From contig OV277869.1 of NCBI GenBank assembly GCA_922989275.2, forward strand, positions 19,788,189-19,852,188: a DNA stretch of 64,000 nucleotides. The letters are read 5' to 3'. The notes beneath the pieces were generated by a model. That model did not search any database. It saw only the letters and a list, made by a program, of their open reading frames with translations, and had not been told where the DNA came from. Both the position numbers and the translations under genes were made by a program. Below, one piece after another: positions 1 to 10,813 of the stretch. Positions within the stretch are counted from its first letter, which is position 1, and each line of letters begins with the position of its first letter. The DNA comes from Gari tellinella (taxonomy: Eukaryota; Mollusca; Bivalvia; Cardiida; Psammobiidae).

Positions 1-9
1 TGGCTAAAC

Positions 10-357
10 TTATTTTTTTGTGCTCAAAATCCGCCTAATCCATGTAGATTTAAGACTCATTATAAATGTTTCTAGATTAATCATTTTCAATCCACCAAAT
101 TTGTAATATTGTGTAATTATTGACCTTTTGACTTTATCTGGGGATTTATTCCATAAAAATTTGTAAAACATGTTTTGTATAGTGCTGATTTTTTCTTGCG
201 TTGGGTTGGGTATTCCTAAAATTAAGTGGTTTATCTTAGAGAGGGCAAGTGTCTTTATTACAACTAATTTTCCAATTGGTGTTAAGATTCTTTTTGACCA
301 ACAAGCCAATAGTTTTCCAATTTCCTCAATCTTGGATTCATAATTAATATGAACCAT
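10..357 (-). pseudogene. LINE ORF2 fragment, region after the reverse transcriptase core
   Basis: Open frame of 115 codons on the minus strand. The residues match the conserved segment after the RT core of L1/Tx1-type non-LTR retrotransposons: W-S-K-R-x-L-T-P-I-G-K, then VIKTLALSKINHL, FLWN, PDKVKRSIITQYY and GGLKMINL. In the parent element this region helps hold the RNA template during target-primed reverse transcription. The catalytic YxDD part is not in the window; it would lie to the left of base 1, or this copy is truncated. The frame ends near base 10, so it is a partial copy and probably dead. Family recognition is by motif only. Confidence 0.8.
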
Positions 358-389
358 TGTTGCTCAATTAGTTGATAATGGTAAATAGG

Positions 390-641
390 TAACAGTGGAG
401 AAAACGTTATTCTTTCCCGTTTTAACGCAAACGAAACGCAAACGCATCACAATAAAAGGCATAAAAACACAACCTTTAGACAATTATGACCATTGATGTT
501 AGTCTGAGTTGCAAACAGTTTGGTGCCTGATCAGACGCCAGGTTACCCGGCGTCTGATCTGATCCAAACTGTTTGAAATTGAAATCATGGTTTTAGCGTA
601 AGCGCGTTTATTGGGAAAGAATAACATGTTCTCCACTGTAA
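390..641. mobile_element. MITE family A with P-core hairpin
   Basis: Terminal inverted repeats read ACAGTGGAGAA.ACGTTATTCTTTCCC at the left and GGGAAAGAATAAC.TGTTCTCCACTGTA at the right. The flanking TA suggests a TA target duplication of Tc1/mariner type, which is an inference. The interior holds a P-core palindrome at 511-575: GCAAACAGTTTGG, arms with GATCAGACGCC and GGCGTCTGATC, then CCAAACTGTTTG. No coding capacity. Confidence 0.8.
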
Positions 642-649
642 GGAAGGTA

Positions 650-1090
650 GCATCGAATACATAGTCGTACACATTCCTACTTGAGATAAGTATGATCATC
701 GTGCAGCACGAGAACGCTGTTGATATTTTATTCTTTCAAATTAAACGCATTTATAAACAAAACTATTATTACCATTGCAAACAGGTTGGAGCCAGATCAG
801 ACACCGCGTAACCCGGCGTCTGATCAGGCTCCAACCTGTTTGTTACTCAGATTTAAAAAATAGTTAAAATTTCTAAAGTAAATTTCCACAGTGCAGCGTT
901 TGCGTTTAAACCGGAAAAAAATGTATTCTCTACTGTATATTGCGCACAATAAATACAGCTACCAATGTCTCTTGCTGAATGTAGGGAATACTCATCTTTT
1001 TTAAAGTTTTAGAATGTTCCAATCTGAAACTTACTGCCAAGTCAGAAGAAAACACTATTAAAACATCTTTACTGGGCGCAAGCCGAACGA
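650..1090. repeat. Dispersed repeat block, second copy at 55795-56245
   Basis: The two blocks share, in the same order, CCTACTTGAGATAAG, GTGCAGCACGAGA, a P-core hairpin (777-842 here), ATGTATTCTCTACTGTA, CAATAAATACAGCTA, TTTAGAATGTTCCAAT and GTCAGAAGAAAACACTATTA. The embedded P-core and the right end of a family A MITE sit at the same relative place in both, so the block was copied after the MITE had inserted, or the whole block is one larger interspersed repeat. Confidence 0.7.
777..842. repeat. P-core palindrome
   Basis: Arms are GCAAACAGGTTGGAGCC and GGCTCCAACCTGTTTG around GATCAGACACC and GGCGTCTGATC. The outer arm is changed relative to the 511-575 copy (GGTTGG instead of GTTTGG), and both arms carry the change. 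Confidence 0.8.
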
Positions 1091-1439
1091 ACTCGGAAAA
1101 TCTCCGCCGTTGATCGGATGTCAACAAACCGATTTAAAAATCGACTTCTTTCCACCAAATCCATGGGTCTGTAAGCAATGTTGCCTCCATTTACATAGCG
1201 GGTTACTTCTTTTTATATGTTTAGATTACGTATGTGCCTGAATGTTCAGGTTTAAGAAATGTTCGATTCTGGCTACTTGACAGCTACATACTGGCTTTAA
1301 AGCTATTATTTCCATCGGAAATAATTCATATATTGCAGTCAACGATGAGTGGTCGTTAAGTACTTTGTTGTTGATTAAAACAAAATTTAGGCTAAAAGAT
1401 CATTCAAATGTCTTAATTACATGAGATAGAAACACATAG

Positions 1440-1689
1440 TATCCCTTTCCCACATAGAAGCGACTTTTAGCGTATTTAATTTATTCCTCCGCTGAACAAA
1501 ACAGTTCCTATTTAAACAGTTTTAAACATGTGCCATAAGATATAATGTCTACTTATTATCAGATGGTAGCATGAACCAGGCTGAAAGTAAAGCAGAAATC
1601 GCCTTAAGGCGCCTTCTGCATTACTTTCAACCTGCTTTAAGTGGTCCCTTATTTTCAATACTAGAAATAGGCAATTGGGTAAAGGGTTA
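1440..1689. mobile_element. MITE family B with K-core hairpin
   Basis: The left end is a worn CCCTTTCCCACATAGAAGCG and the right end is ATTGGGTAAAGGGTTA. The K-core palindrome (about 1572-1645) reads CAGGCTGAAAGTAAAGCAG, then CGCCTTAAGGCG, then CTGCATTACTTTCAACCTG. Better copies at 27457-27687 and 62700-62943 are flanked by TTAA on both sides, which suggests a piggyBac-type origin. Confidence 0.7.
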
Positions 1690-1691
1690 TA

Positions 1692-2320
1692 GATGCTTAA
1701 GTTGAACCTATACATACCTAGACATTTTTATGAACAATTTGTTGTATTTGCATATTAAAGGGATACATTGCCAGTAAGTAGTTCTGTCGGAAACACTTAA
1801 TATGCCAGTGTATTTGGGACAACCGTATGCATGTATCATATCCAATAATGCAGATGCATGTGAAACACACAACATCTATAAGTGAAATTGGCAGATGCAA
1901 AAAGACATTTGCCCTCATCTCCTTTAGACTTTTTCTTCCATACCCAACTTTCAGTCCATTTTGACTGGCTTAATCAAGTGGGTTGTCCCCCTTGCAAAAA
2001 AACGATAAAATTGAGATCGATCAATTTTCCGGCTGACATCCCTATATAGAATATATAGGGGAATAATTCTAAAACTCATAGTTTAAGGGTGTATCCAACC
2101 CATAAGCGATTTTTTCAAAGTATCAAACTTTTTTTCTATCATTGTTTTTTTCGAAGAACTATTTATTATGAATGAAAAAATGGGAAAAAAATATATCGTG
2201 GTGTCCTTTTTTTTAGCTACAGCGATTTGAAAAAGGTATGTCAAATTTGGAATTTTTCTCTCAAATTTTACCCATTCAGAGTACAAGCTTCAGTAAAATC
2301 TATTTCAAAACAAAACAAAC
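1692..2320. other. AT-rich stretch, nothing recognised
   Basis: No motif, exon or RNA gene recognised. Open frames here are short and of low complexity. The stretch ends at the 5' junction of Penelope-like copy 1. Confidence 0.5.
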
Positions 2321-3556
2321 ATGCTTTCCAAACTTTTGACATCGTCTTTAATTAAAATCAAAGAACATGTTCAAAGGTATTGTGACAAGACTTACGAAAA
2401 TTCTGGACTTAATCTGTTTTGGTCTATCAAAAACTCGAATGAAATTTTGACGAAGCTTGAACATAGAAAATACCAAGCTTGCAATATTAGTACGTATGAC
2501 TTTTCAACACTATATACTACCTTACCTCATAATTTAATAAAAGCTAAACTTATACAACTTATTGAAAAGACTTTTGCCAGAGAAAGGAAACTATTTCTTG
2601 CGTGTAATACTGATCGTGCATTTTTTACAAATGACACGGTTAAGCATTACACTATGTGGACTTGCACCGATGTCTGTAAATCACTATCATTTCTTCTGGA
2701 TACTATTTATGTACGTTTTGGGAGTACCTTATACCGCCAAGTGATTGGTATCCCTATGGGTACAAACTGTGCGCCCCTTGCCGCAGACCTATTTTTGTAC
2801 TGTTATGAGAGGGACTTTATGCTAAGTCTAAAACCTGATACACAGGCAGATATGATCGAAGCCTTTAACAACACATCGCGCTATCTAGATGATATTTTTA
2901 ATATAGACAACCCATTTTTTGTTACGTTGTTTCCTTTTATTTACCCAAAAGAATTACGCCTTAATAAAACAAACGAGTCAAATTTATCGGCACCATTTTT
3001 AGATTTGGATCTTTTAATAAATAACGGAATTGTTTCTTCTAAGATTTACGATAAACGAGATGATTTTGATTTTAGTATTGTAAACTATCCTCATCTAGAT
3101 GGCGATGTTCCCCGTTCTACATCTTACGGGGTTTATATTTCACAACTTATTCGTTTTGCTAGGGCTTGTACCTCTGTTGAGGACTTCCACATTCGTAATA
3201 AAACTATTACTGAAAAGCTTCTTAAACAGGGGTACAGATTTCATATACTTCGTAAAACATTTTCTAAATTCTTTTATAGAAATCTTCCTCTCATTAACAA
3301 GTATAAATGTAACTTAAAGTCTTTTCTGCGGCAAGGTATTTCGCATCCGGAGTTTTATGGTGATGTGATTTACAGACTTCGTAAGATTCTTGGACATATG
3401 CATTTTCAAAACCTATTTGTGAAACGTATTAGATTTTTGCTCAAAAAAGATTATGATCCAACTATATTGCTGCGCACTTCACGTTTGGTTATCGATCAAT
3501 CTACAATTGATAACTATGCTTTCCTCTTTGGTTGTGCGACGACAGACAGGGCTTAG
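2321..3556 (+). pseudogene. Penelope-like reverse transcriptase, N-terminally truncated
   Basis: Encodes 411 residues of reverse transcriptase that would copy element RNA into DNA. RT motifs appear in order: A as TYDFSTLYTTLPHNLI (about residues 57-72), B as GIPMGTNCAPLAADLF (about 142-157), and C as RYLDDIFNIDN (about 187-197, with the YLDD catalytic pair), then LDLDLLINNGIVSSK. Between A and B lies a long segment fitting the fingers insertion reported for N-terminal-endonuclease Penelope elements. There is no C-terminal GIY-YIG nuclease: the frame stops at TAG after GCATTDRA. The ATG at 2321 is accidental, because the same point in copy 2 is mid-protein. I count nine differences from copy 2 over 411 residues. 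The RT core is intact, but the 5' part is missing. Confidence 0.85.
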
Positions 3557-3562
3557 CACTAC

Positions 3563-3612
3563 ATGCTGATGTATCTCTAAAGCCGTCCTTAACCGGGAGA
3601 GTTATGTCGGAT
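3563..3612 (+). promoter_or_regulatory. SECIS-like hairpin, core mutated (ATGC for ATGA)
   Basis: This is the same hairpin as in copy 2 (39276-39325): a long helix, an AAA apical loop (TCTCTAAAGCC) and GGAT on the 3' side. Here the 5' core reads ATGC instead of ATGA, which removes one of the tandem G.A pairs needed to bind SECIS-binding protein. Since this copy also lacks the TGA-containing part, it looks like a decayed relic. Confidence 0.6.
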
Positions 3613-4083
3613 ATTCGTGCTTTGGTTTTTCTCTCCCTCTCTGTCGTACCCTAAACCCTCCCATGTCTTACAGTTACTCGTGACTACAGACTATTCGCTT
3701 GAGTACAATTTGACCGTTGCCATAGTGGGTTATTTTTAACACAGGCTTGAATGTTTAATTCTTTCCAGTGTTACTAATAATCCTGTCAGAGAATTTTGTT
3801 AGATGTTTTACATGTATTTACTTACTGTGCTGGCGGTCTTTTTGATTGTAAGGTTGTGGAACAGGGTTTATATTTTATGTACATTGTTCGTCTTTATAGG
3901 TGAATATAGGAGATAAGTGTGAGGTTGGGCGCCCCTAAACCCAGGTTTAACCCCCAGTGGTTGTTAATGGTTAATTTATAATTAATTATTGATTGCTGCT
4001 GACCGTACCAAGGCGGGCTCCTATGTTCACTTTGCTTTATGTTTGTTTTGCGTATTGTTTTCTGTTTGGATTGTGGGATTGCG

Positions 4084-4127
4084 TGTGTGTGTGGGGGGGG
4101 GGGGGGTGTGGGGGGGGGGGGGGGGGG
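4084..4127. repeat. GT and poly-G low-complexity tract
   Basis: GTGTGTGTG is followed by two long G runs broken by TGTG. It marks the 3' boundary of Penelope-like copy 1. Confidence 0.9.
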
Positions 4128-4289
4128 CGTTTGTCTGTGTGTGAGACGGCTTTGGAATCGTTTTTCTTTCTTTTTTCTCTCAATATCAATCTCTTTTCTA
4201 TATACATACATATTTATATATATATACATACATATTTATATTTAAATTAATATATTTACGCACACAAATTGTCATTGGTGAGGTGTCTG
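4128..4289. other. AT-rich linker
   Basis: Contains TATATA/CATACATA runs at about 4195-4255. No gene seen. Confidence 0.6.
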
Positions 4290-6635
4290 TAACAAAATGT
4301 GGAGCTCTCGGAGAGACAATGGGAGGGAGCAATACGGCTCTGAAAGACACTGGGAGGGCCCAGGAACGCTCGGAAGGACGCTGGGAGGGCTCAGAAACAC
4401 TCGGAAAAGACGTAGGGAGGGCTCTGAAGCCCTCGGAGAGACAATGGGAGGGAGCCATACCTCTCGGAAAGACACTGGGAGGGCCCATGAACATTCGAAA
4501 GGACGCTGGGAGGGGTCATCAACACTCGGACAGACGCTATGAGGGATCAGGAACGCTCGGAAGGATGCTGGGAGGGCTCAGAAACACTCGAAAAGACATT
4601 GGGAGGGCTTTGGAGGCCTCGGAGAGACAATGGGAGGGAGCAATACCACTCGGGGAGACACTGGGAGGGCCAAGGAACACACGGAATGTCGTTGGGAGGG
4701 CACAGAAACACTCGGAAAAGACGTAGGGAGGGCTTTGGAGCCCTCGGAGAGACAATGGGAGGGAGCCATACCTCTCGGAAAGACACTGGGAGGGCCCATG
4801 AACATTCGAAAGGACGCTGGGAGGGGTCATGAACACTCGGACAGACGCTGAGAGGGATCAGGAACGCTCGGAAGGCTGCTGGGAGGGCTCAGAAACACTC
4901 GAAAAGACGTTGGGAGGGCTTTGGGGGCCTCGGAGAGACAATGGGAGGGAGCAATACCACTCGGGGAGACACTGGGAGGGCCAAGGAACACACGGAAGGT
5001 CGTCGGGAGGGGTGCAGTACAGTCGGAAAGACACTGGGAGGGATCAGGAGCCCTCGGATGGACGCTGTGAGGGCTCATAAACACTCGGAGAAGACGTTGG
5101 AAGGGCTTTGGAGCCCTCGGAGAGACACTGGGGGGGGGGGGGGAGCCATACCTCTCGGAAAGACACTGGGAGGGCCCAGGAACGCTCGGAAGGACACTGG
5201 GAGGGCTCAGAAACACTCGGAAAAGACGCTGGGAGGGCTTTAGAGGCCTCGGAGAGACAATGGGAGGGAGCAATATCTCTCAGAAAGACGCTGGAAGGGC
5301 CCAGGTTGGCTCGGAAGGAGACTTGGAGGGCTCAGGAACACTCGGAAAAGACGTAGGAAGGGCTTTGGAGCCATCGGAGAGACAATGGGAGGGAGTAATA
5401 CCACTCGGGGAGACACTGGGAGGGCCAAGGAACACTCGGAAGGTCGTTGGGAGGGGTGCAGTACACTCAGAAAGACACTGGGAGCCCAGGAACGCTCGGA
5501 AGGACGCTGGTAGGGCTCAGAAACACTCGGAAAAGACACTGGGAGGGCCCAGGAACGCTCAATAGGACACTGGGAGGGCTCAGAAACACTCGGAAAAGAC
5601 GTTGGGAGGGCTTTGGAGACATCGGAGAGACAATGGGAGGGAGCAATACCTCTCGGAAAGACACTGGGAGGGCCCATGAACACTCGAAAGGACGCTGGGA
5701 GGGGTCATGAACACTCGGACAGACGCTGAGAGGGATCAGGAACGCTCGGAAGGATGCTGGGAGGGCTCAGAAACACTCGAAAAGACGTTGGGAGGGCTTT
5801 GGAGGCCTCGGGGAGACAATTGGAGGGAGCAATACCACTCGGGGAGACACTGGGAGGGCCAAGGAACACACGGAAGGTCGTTGGGAGGGCAAAGAAACAC
5901 TCGGACAAGACGTAGGGAGGGCTTTGGAGCCCTCGGAGAGACAATGGGAGGGAGCAATACCTCTCGGAAAGACACTGGAAGGGCCCAGGAACACTCGGAA
6001 GGACGCTGGGAGGGCTCAGGAACACTCGGAAAAGACGTAGGGAGGGATTTGGAGCCCTCAGACAGACAATGGGAGGGAGTCATACCTCGTGGAAAGACAC
6101 TGGGAGGGACCAAGAACACTCGAAAGGACGCTGAGATGGGTGCAGTACACTCAGAAATACACTGTGAGGGATCAGGAACGCTCGGAAGGACGCTGATAGG
6201 GCTCAGAAACATTCGGAAAAGACGTTGGGAGGGCTTTGGAGCCCTCGGGGAGACAATGGGAGGGAGCCATACCTCTCGGAAAGACACTGGGAGGGCCCAT
6301 GAGCACTCGGACAGACGCTGAGAGGGATCAGGAACGCTCGGAAGGATGCTGGGAGGGCTCAGAAACACCCGAAAAGACGTTGGGAGGGCTTTGGAGGCAT
6401 CGGAGAGACACTGAGAGGGCCAAGGAACACTCAGAAGGTCGTTGGAAGGGAAGCAGTGCACTCGGAAAGACACTGGGAGGGATCATGAACGCTCGGACAG
6501 ACGCTGGGAGGGATCACGAACACTCGAAAAGACGTTGGGAGGGCTTTAGAGCTCTCGGAGAGAGAATGGGAGGGAGCCATACCTCTCGGAAAGACACTGG
6601 GAGGGACCAGGAACACTCGAAAGGACGCTGGGAGG
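4290..6635. repeat. 31-bp minisatellite, about 75 units
   Basis: The unit is about CGGAAAGACACTGGGAGGGC plus CCAGGAACGCT (31 bp). Variant units such as CGGAGAGACAATGGGAGGGA recur at multiples of 31 (often 4 or 6 units apart), so there is a loose higher-order order. The plus strand is purine-rich and every unit has GGGAGGG. Because 31 is not a multiple of 3, all three frames are visited in turn, which produces long open frames on both strands; these are not evidence of coding. Confidence 0.95.
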
Positions 6636-6654
6636 GATGCAGTACACATGCTTT

Positions 6655-6725
6655 TTGCTTGTTTGTCCTGCATGCCGGGTACCGGGTTTGAATCTCACCA
6701 GAGCGCAATAAAAATTTTTTTATTG
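6655..6725 (+). repeat. Possible tRNA-SINE tail
   Basis: GGGTACCGGGTTTGAATCTC resembles a pol III B box (GGTTCGANNCC with changes) and is followed by AATAAAAATTTTTTTATTG. No A box is clear, so this is weak. Confidence 0.25.
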
Positions 6726-6898
6726 AAATGCATGCTTTAAACAGAATTTCTTATCCTAAACTAATTCTTCCCCATTTATATAAGCATTTGACATAGATTA
6801 TATTTACAAATTACTATTTTTAATGCTAACTCTGGTTGCGAGCCTCTTTAAGTTTAAACATAAAGCCATTTATTTAGAAAGAATAACTTGGTTTTTAT

Positions 6899-7070
6899 GT
6901 ACAGTGCTCCTTCTCTACAACGACACCCAATGGGAGACAAACCTTGAGTGCGTTGTTCGGAGGGAGTCGTTATAGGGAGGGAATTTGGTAAACATTTGCA
7001 AACAGCTTGGATCCAGATTAGATTCCGCGTAACGCGGCGTCTGATCTGGATTCAAGCTGTTTGTCACTCA
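6899..7070. mobile_element. Pogo/Tigger-like MITE, left part, with P-core
   Basis: Starts TACAGTGCTCCTTCTCTACA and contains AACGACACCCAATGGGAGAC and GGAGGGAGTCGTTATAGGGA. The P-core at 6997-7063 has arms GCAAACAGCTTGGATCC and GGATTCAAGCTGTTTG around a CGCGTAACGCG centre. I did not find the matching right terminal repeat. Related to 36607-36977 and 57399-57540. Confidence 0.65.
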
Positions 7071-7228
7071 TCATTAAGCTTTTTCTTTCAAAATTATCAT
7101 TATGGAACCATTACTCGAGACCTGTTAGTACTTGAATGGGTGCCCTCCTAGAAATAACGAGTGCCGTAGAAATTTTCCTATATTTCTGTCTTTTTTAATT
7201 GTTTTTAGATTGGACATTTTCCAGTTAA

Positions 7229-7531
7229 CACATTCAACCCTAGCGACGAGTTAACTCGTCATTTACAAACAGTGTAGCGTACACGTTTCAAATGTAAACG
7301 GTGCACATGGCTTGATAACGGAAAATGACGAGTGAACACGTCATCAGGGATCAATTGGTCAAACAACCATACCATATCATTGACGTTTATATAGTTTGGA
7401 TCCATATGAGACGCCAAGTTACTGACTACGGAAACCTGCCAGCAACCATCGCCCGGCTTAGTACAATTGTAATATTCTCAGGTATCCGGTTTGTAAATGA
7501 CGAGTATTCTCGTCTCTAGGGTTGAATGTGT
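7229..7531. mobile_element. TTAA-flanked MITE with long terminal repeats
   Basis: Flanked by TTAA at 7225-7228 and 7532-7535. The inverted repeats (about 44 bp) start CACATTCAACCCTAG and end CTAGGGTTGAATGTG, and go on to a nested small palindrome (GACGAGTTAACTCGTC at the left) and GTCATTTACAAAC. TTAA target sites are typical of piggyBac-class transposons. No transposase. Confidence 0.8.
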
Positions 7532-7617
7532 TTAAACTGCAAAAACAGTTCCAATATAAAGACAAAAATATTTTTTTTTAAAAATCAACAACAACAAAAA
7601 ACAGACAAATAGGAAAA

Positions 7618-7736
7618 AGCCTGAGGCACCCGGTATAACCAAGCGGTCACCCATCCAAGTACTGACCGGGCTCCACGTTGCTTAACTTCGGTGATCGGAC
7701 GAGAACCGTAGTGTTTAACATGATCTGACAGTAGAC
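7618..7736 (-). rRNA. 5S ribosomal RNA-like copy (gene or pseudogene)
   Basis: On the minus strand the copy starts GTCTAC at 7736. It contains GGTTCTCGTCCGATCACCGA, AGTTAAGCAACGT, CCGGTCAGTACTTGGATGGG and TGACCGC, the 5S core including the internal pol III control region (A box and C box). The 3' end is CCGGGTGCCTCAGGC followed by TTTTT, a pol III terminator. The length of 119 nt is right for 5S rRNA. The 5' part (positions about 7-36) and the end (GCCTCAGGC against the usual GCTGTAGGC) differ from the animal consensus, and only one copy is present, so it may be a dispersed pseudogene or a 5S-derived SINE head rather than an expressed gene. Confidence 0.8.
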
Positions 7737-8048
7737 AATGTTGGTCAATTCTAAAGGTTTGTTTTTTATAGTGAATCTGTTTGTGAAGCATACCGCGAAG
7801 ATAACCTGCAACTTACTCGTTGGTTTGGATTCAAATCAGTTTCGTATAAACACGAATTATTAACGTTATTATACAATTGGTACTTTCGATATTTCGAAAA
7901 TTATATGTTCTGAACTGTTCCAGTTTAAAAGCATTGTACTTGGTATAAACGAATAGTAACCCATGTACTATTTCAGCCAATCAGCTTTCTCCATTGCCAT
8001 AGTTCGTTTGTCTTACTGTATTTTCTATGTCGAATATGTTCTATGTTA

Positions 8049-8580
8049 TATATTGGCACACGAGTGTGTGTGGGTGCGTTGGTGACACTATCAAAGCGAG
8101 ATACGTCATAGGAGTACACAGCAACGAACCGAGGTACCTCCAACAAGCGAGGTAGTTTTTACTAATACCTCGGTAGGTATACCTCGCATTTAGCATGCTC
8201 AGTTCAAGATACAAACGCACACAAAATATCTCGAGTACCTCGGTTTGCTTTTCTACTACCTGTTTGTGTGTCGGTGTGTGTTTGCACACAGTCGATAACG
8301 ATATTTGTAGGTGATGTGTGAGTGTACCTCGTTTTGTAGGTGATATGCGTGTGTGTGTGCTTTACCTCGGTTTGAAACAGAGTTTTTGCCCTTTACCTAC
8401 CTCACTTTGTAGGTCTGGTGTTGATCAGTAATTCTTCATAAATTCAATATTTTCTTCACATCATTTGAAACTGTGATCATCCTGAAAACCTTTTGCCATA
8501 TTTATCTTAAGCTCTTTGACCTATAAAGCGTACACCTCGGTACGATGCTGTGAAACGTGTACCTCTGTCGGATAGTAAAA
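8049..8580. repeat. Word-repeat region rich in TACCTCGGT and GTAGGTG
   Basis: The words ACCTCGGT, AACGAACCGAGGTACC, AGCGAGGTAG, TACCTCGGTTTG and TTTGTAGGTGAT recur in both orientations at irregular spacing, mixed with GTGTGTG. No terminal repeats were recognised. Confidence 0.5.
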
Positions 8581-8818
<238 letters not shown>

Positions 8819-8910
8819 ATATGGTATGGCTGTGTGTGTGTTCTGCTTTAGAGATAGGTGTATTGTTTGTGTTGCGTTTTCTGCTTGAGTCTTCTTTCGT
8901 ATTAATTTGG
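8819..8910 (+). repeat. Segment shared with the flank of Penelope-like copy 2
   Basis: GGTATGGCTGTGTGTGTGTT, CTGCTTTAGAGATAGGTGTA, TTGTTTGTGTTGCG and CTGCTTGAGTCTTCTTTCGT match 38686-38775 (minus strand). In both places a GT microsatellite lies on the same side. Confidence 0.75.
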
Positions 8911-10280
8911 GTTTTCATTATTTATTTCATGTCTATGGTGGTATTTTCACATATAGAAACGCAATTTAGACAAAGCAGGCACTAGGTTTGAACAATATGG
9001 ATCCTCGAATATCAAAAATATGCTTTTTATAGGGCATGATTTTATTAGATATTTTATATTATGAAAAAAAAAAGTAAAAAATTTTGAAAATGAAATAGTT
9101 CAAGTATTAAACTTTTTCTAATATTCTACCAAATGAAAGCCAATGGTAAGGCAGTTCAAAATATGAAAAGAAATTGAAAGGTCAGTGTTGAAAATTTTGA
9201 GTTAATAAAGTAAAAAGAGTTATTTCCCCTTACAAAATTTACAAAAAAGTACCATATCGATGATATTTAGAGCTTTATAATTTCACATTTTGTGCCTGTT
9301 GTTTCTTAAATTAGTTTTTGTATGAAGAAATACTTCCATAGATAGGAAATAAATGACACAAAACCAAATTATCATATTTGTTTTCATTTAAAATGGATTT
9401 TATTGAACCGGGCTGTTTGAAAAGGACAAAATAAGAGAAAGGGGATGAGGTAAATTTTACATGGCCATGGAGCCAACTGTTGTTCACTAAAATGTACACT
9501 TTTTCAATTTTTGTCATTCATCTGAAATCGCTCTTCAATACAAAACCATCATAAAGTGTTTTCATATACTTTGAAAATTTCTTAAATTCATGACATTGAT
9601 ACACCCTTAAGTTGTTGAATATATTGTAGCATTTATAGCTATAAACTTCATTTTATTCTGTTTCACATGGTGTAAATTTTAATTTTCTATTTTAATGACA
9701 TTTTGCTTCCATTTTGATTTGAAAAAGGTACGTGTCGGACACATTTAACATATACATGTAGTAAAAAAGGGTGAAAGCGGGTACTTTGCTATTTTGAACG
9801 CGAATAAAGCATCCTTTTAAATATCTGCGAATATTTTGGCAGTTATGAGGAGAAAGACTGTTTTCTTAACAATTCAACAATCATTGTTTTTACTTTAATT
9901 TGAATTAAGTCTTTTTGCTTCCAAATTGAGTTAAATATTGGTAAATGTCGAATTGCTGAAAACGGACTTAGCCTTTTATCCTTCATACACGATCGGCTAT
10001 TTCCGTGAAATCACGTCGTAATTTTTCACCGGTAAGACTCGTTTTTGTTTCTAGGGCTGTGATCCGGTTCACGCTGTGTGTTTATAGGGGCTTATGTCCA
10101 TGTGTGATGAAAAAAAATTGCCGCAGGGCATAAGTTAGTCTTTTATACAAGCTTCCTGGGTAATTTGATTTGACGAATTTGATTTAATACTATTAGCCGA
10201 CAGACAAACAGTACACAATCCAGACTCATAGAGATATCACAGTTCTATTTAGAATGAGTCTAGATCCAGATCAGATCCTT
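8911..10280. other. AT-rich stretch, no gene seen
   Basis: Low-complexity A/T-rich DNA. The only open frame of note (9311-9517, minus strand, 68 codons) has no recognisable motif. No RNA gene or structured repeat recognised. Confidence 0.5.
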
Positions 10281-10284
10281 AAGT

Positions 10285-10500
10285 AATTCAAGAGAGAGGG
10301 AGAGAGTTAATACTGAGAAAGAGAGAGAGAGATACCGATGAGACATAGAGTGAGAGTTCTATTTGCAAACAGTATGGATTCAGATCAGATCCAAGAGAGA
10401 CATAGAAAGGGGAGATATATATATATACATACACATAAAGAGGGAGAGAGAGTCAGTTATATTTGCAAACAGTTTGGATCCAGATTAGACTCGAAATCGA
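10285..10500. repeat. GA-rich microsatellite with two half P-cores
   Basis: GAGAGA runs alternate with left P-core arms: TTTGCAAACAGTATGGATTC at about 10362 and TTTGCAAACAGTTTGGATCC at about 10461. The right arms are missing, so these are broken copies. Confidence 0.6.
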
Positions 10501-10813
10501 CTCTTCTTTACTGCTGACCACTATTGGTTTACTGAATGCCACTTGAATTACAGAAGCAAACAATGTATATCTAGATCACACAGCAAGTAACTGATTTTAT
10601 CAGAATTTAGCCGGCAATCAGCAATCAGAAAACAATAACAAAATATTAACCCATTGTCACTAACAAACAGCGTATTAATGTTTGAAATTGAATTTCTAAA
10701 TGTACACTTGTCGTATGCTAGCATAAGTCTTCTGAACAGGGCATACACTGTTTGCCATTTTGCAATATATTGTTAACATCAACCCTAAAAAGAAAAGAAT
10801 GGACTAGACTTAA

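Larger units (their letters stand above)
2321..4090 (+). mobile_element. Penelope-like (Naiad-type) retroelement, copy 1, 5'-truncated
   Basis: Contains the RT frame (2321-3556) and about 530 bp of 3' untranslated sequence, both nearly identical to copy 2 (38790-41475, opposite strand). Homology with copy 2 starts at GCTTTCCAAACTTTTGAC near 2323; upstream sequence is unrelated, as expected of a 5'-truncated retrocopy. The 3' end runs into a GTGTGTG/poly-G tract, in line with the microsatellite insertion bias reported for this clade (recalled knowledge). Confidence 0.85.

Noticed and set aside
4290..6635. Strong G-quadruplex array
   Set aside because: Each unit has only two G3 runs, with about 24 bases before the next pair, so standard short-loop quadruplexes are not predicted; kept only as a remark.
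4283..6691. Many open frames of 65-245 codons on both strands, rich in GGS, GRA, LPSVP and similar words
   Set aside because: They are translations of the 31-bp minisatellite. The unit is not a multiple of three, so all frames are similar and open; there is no start context or domain.
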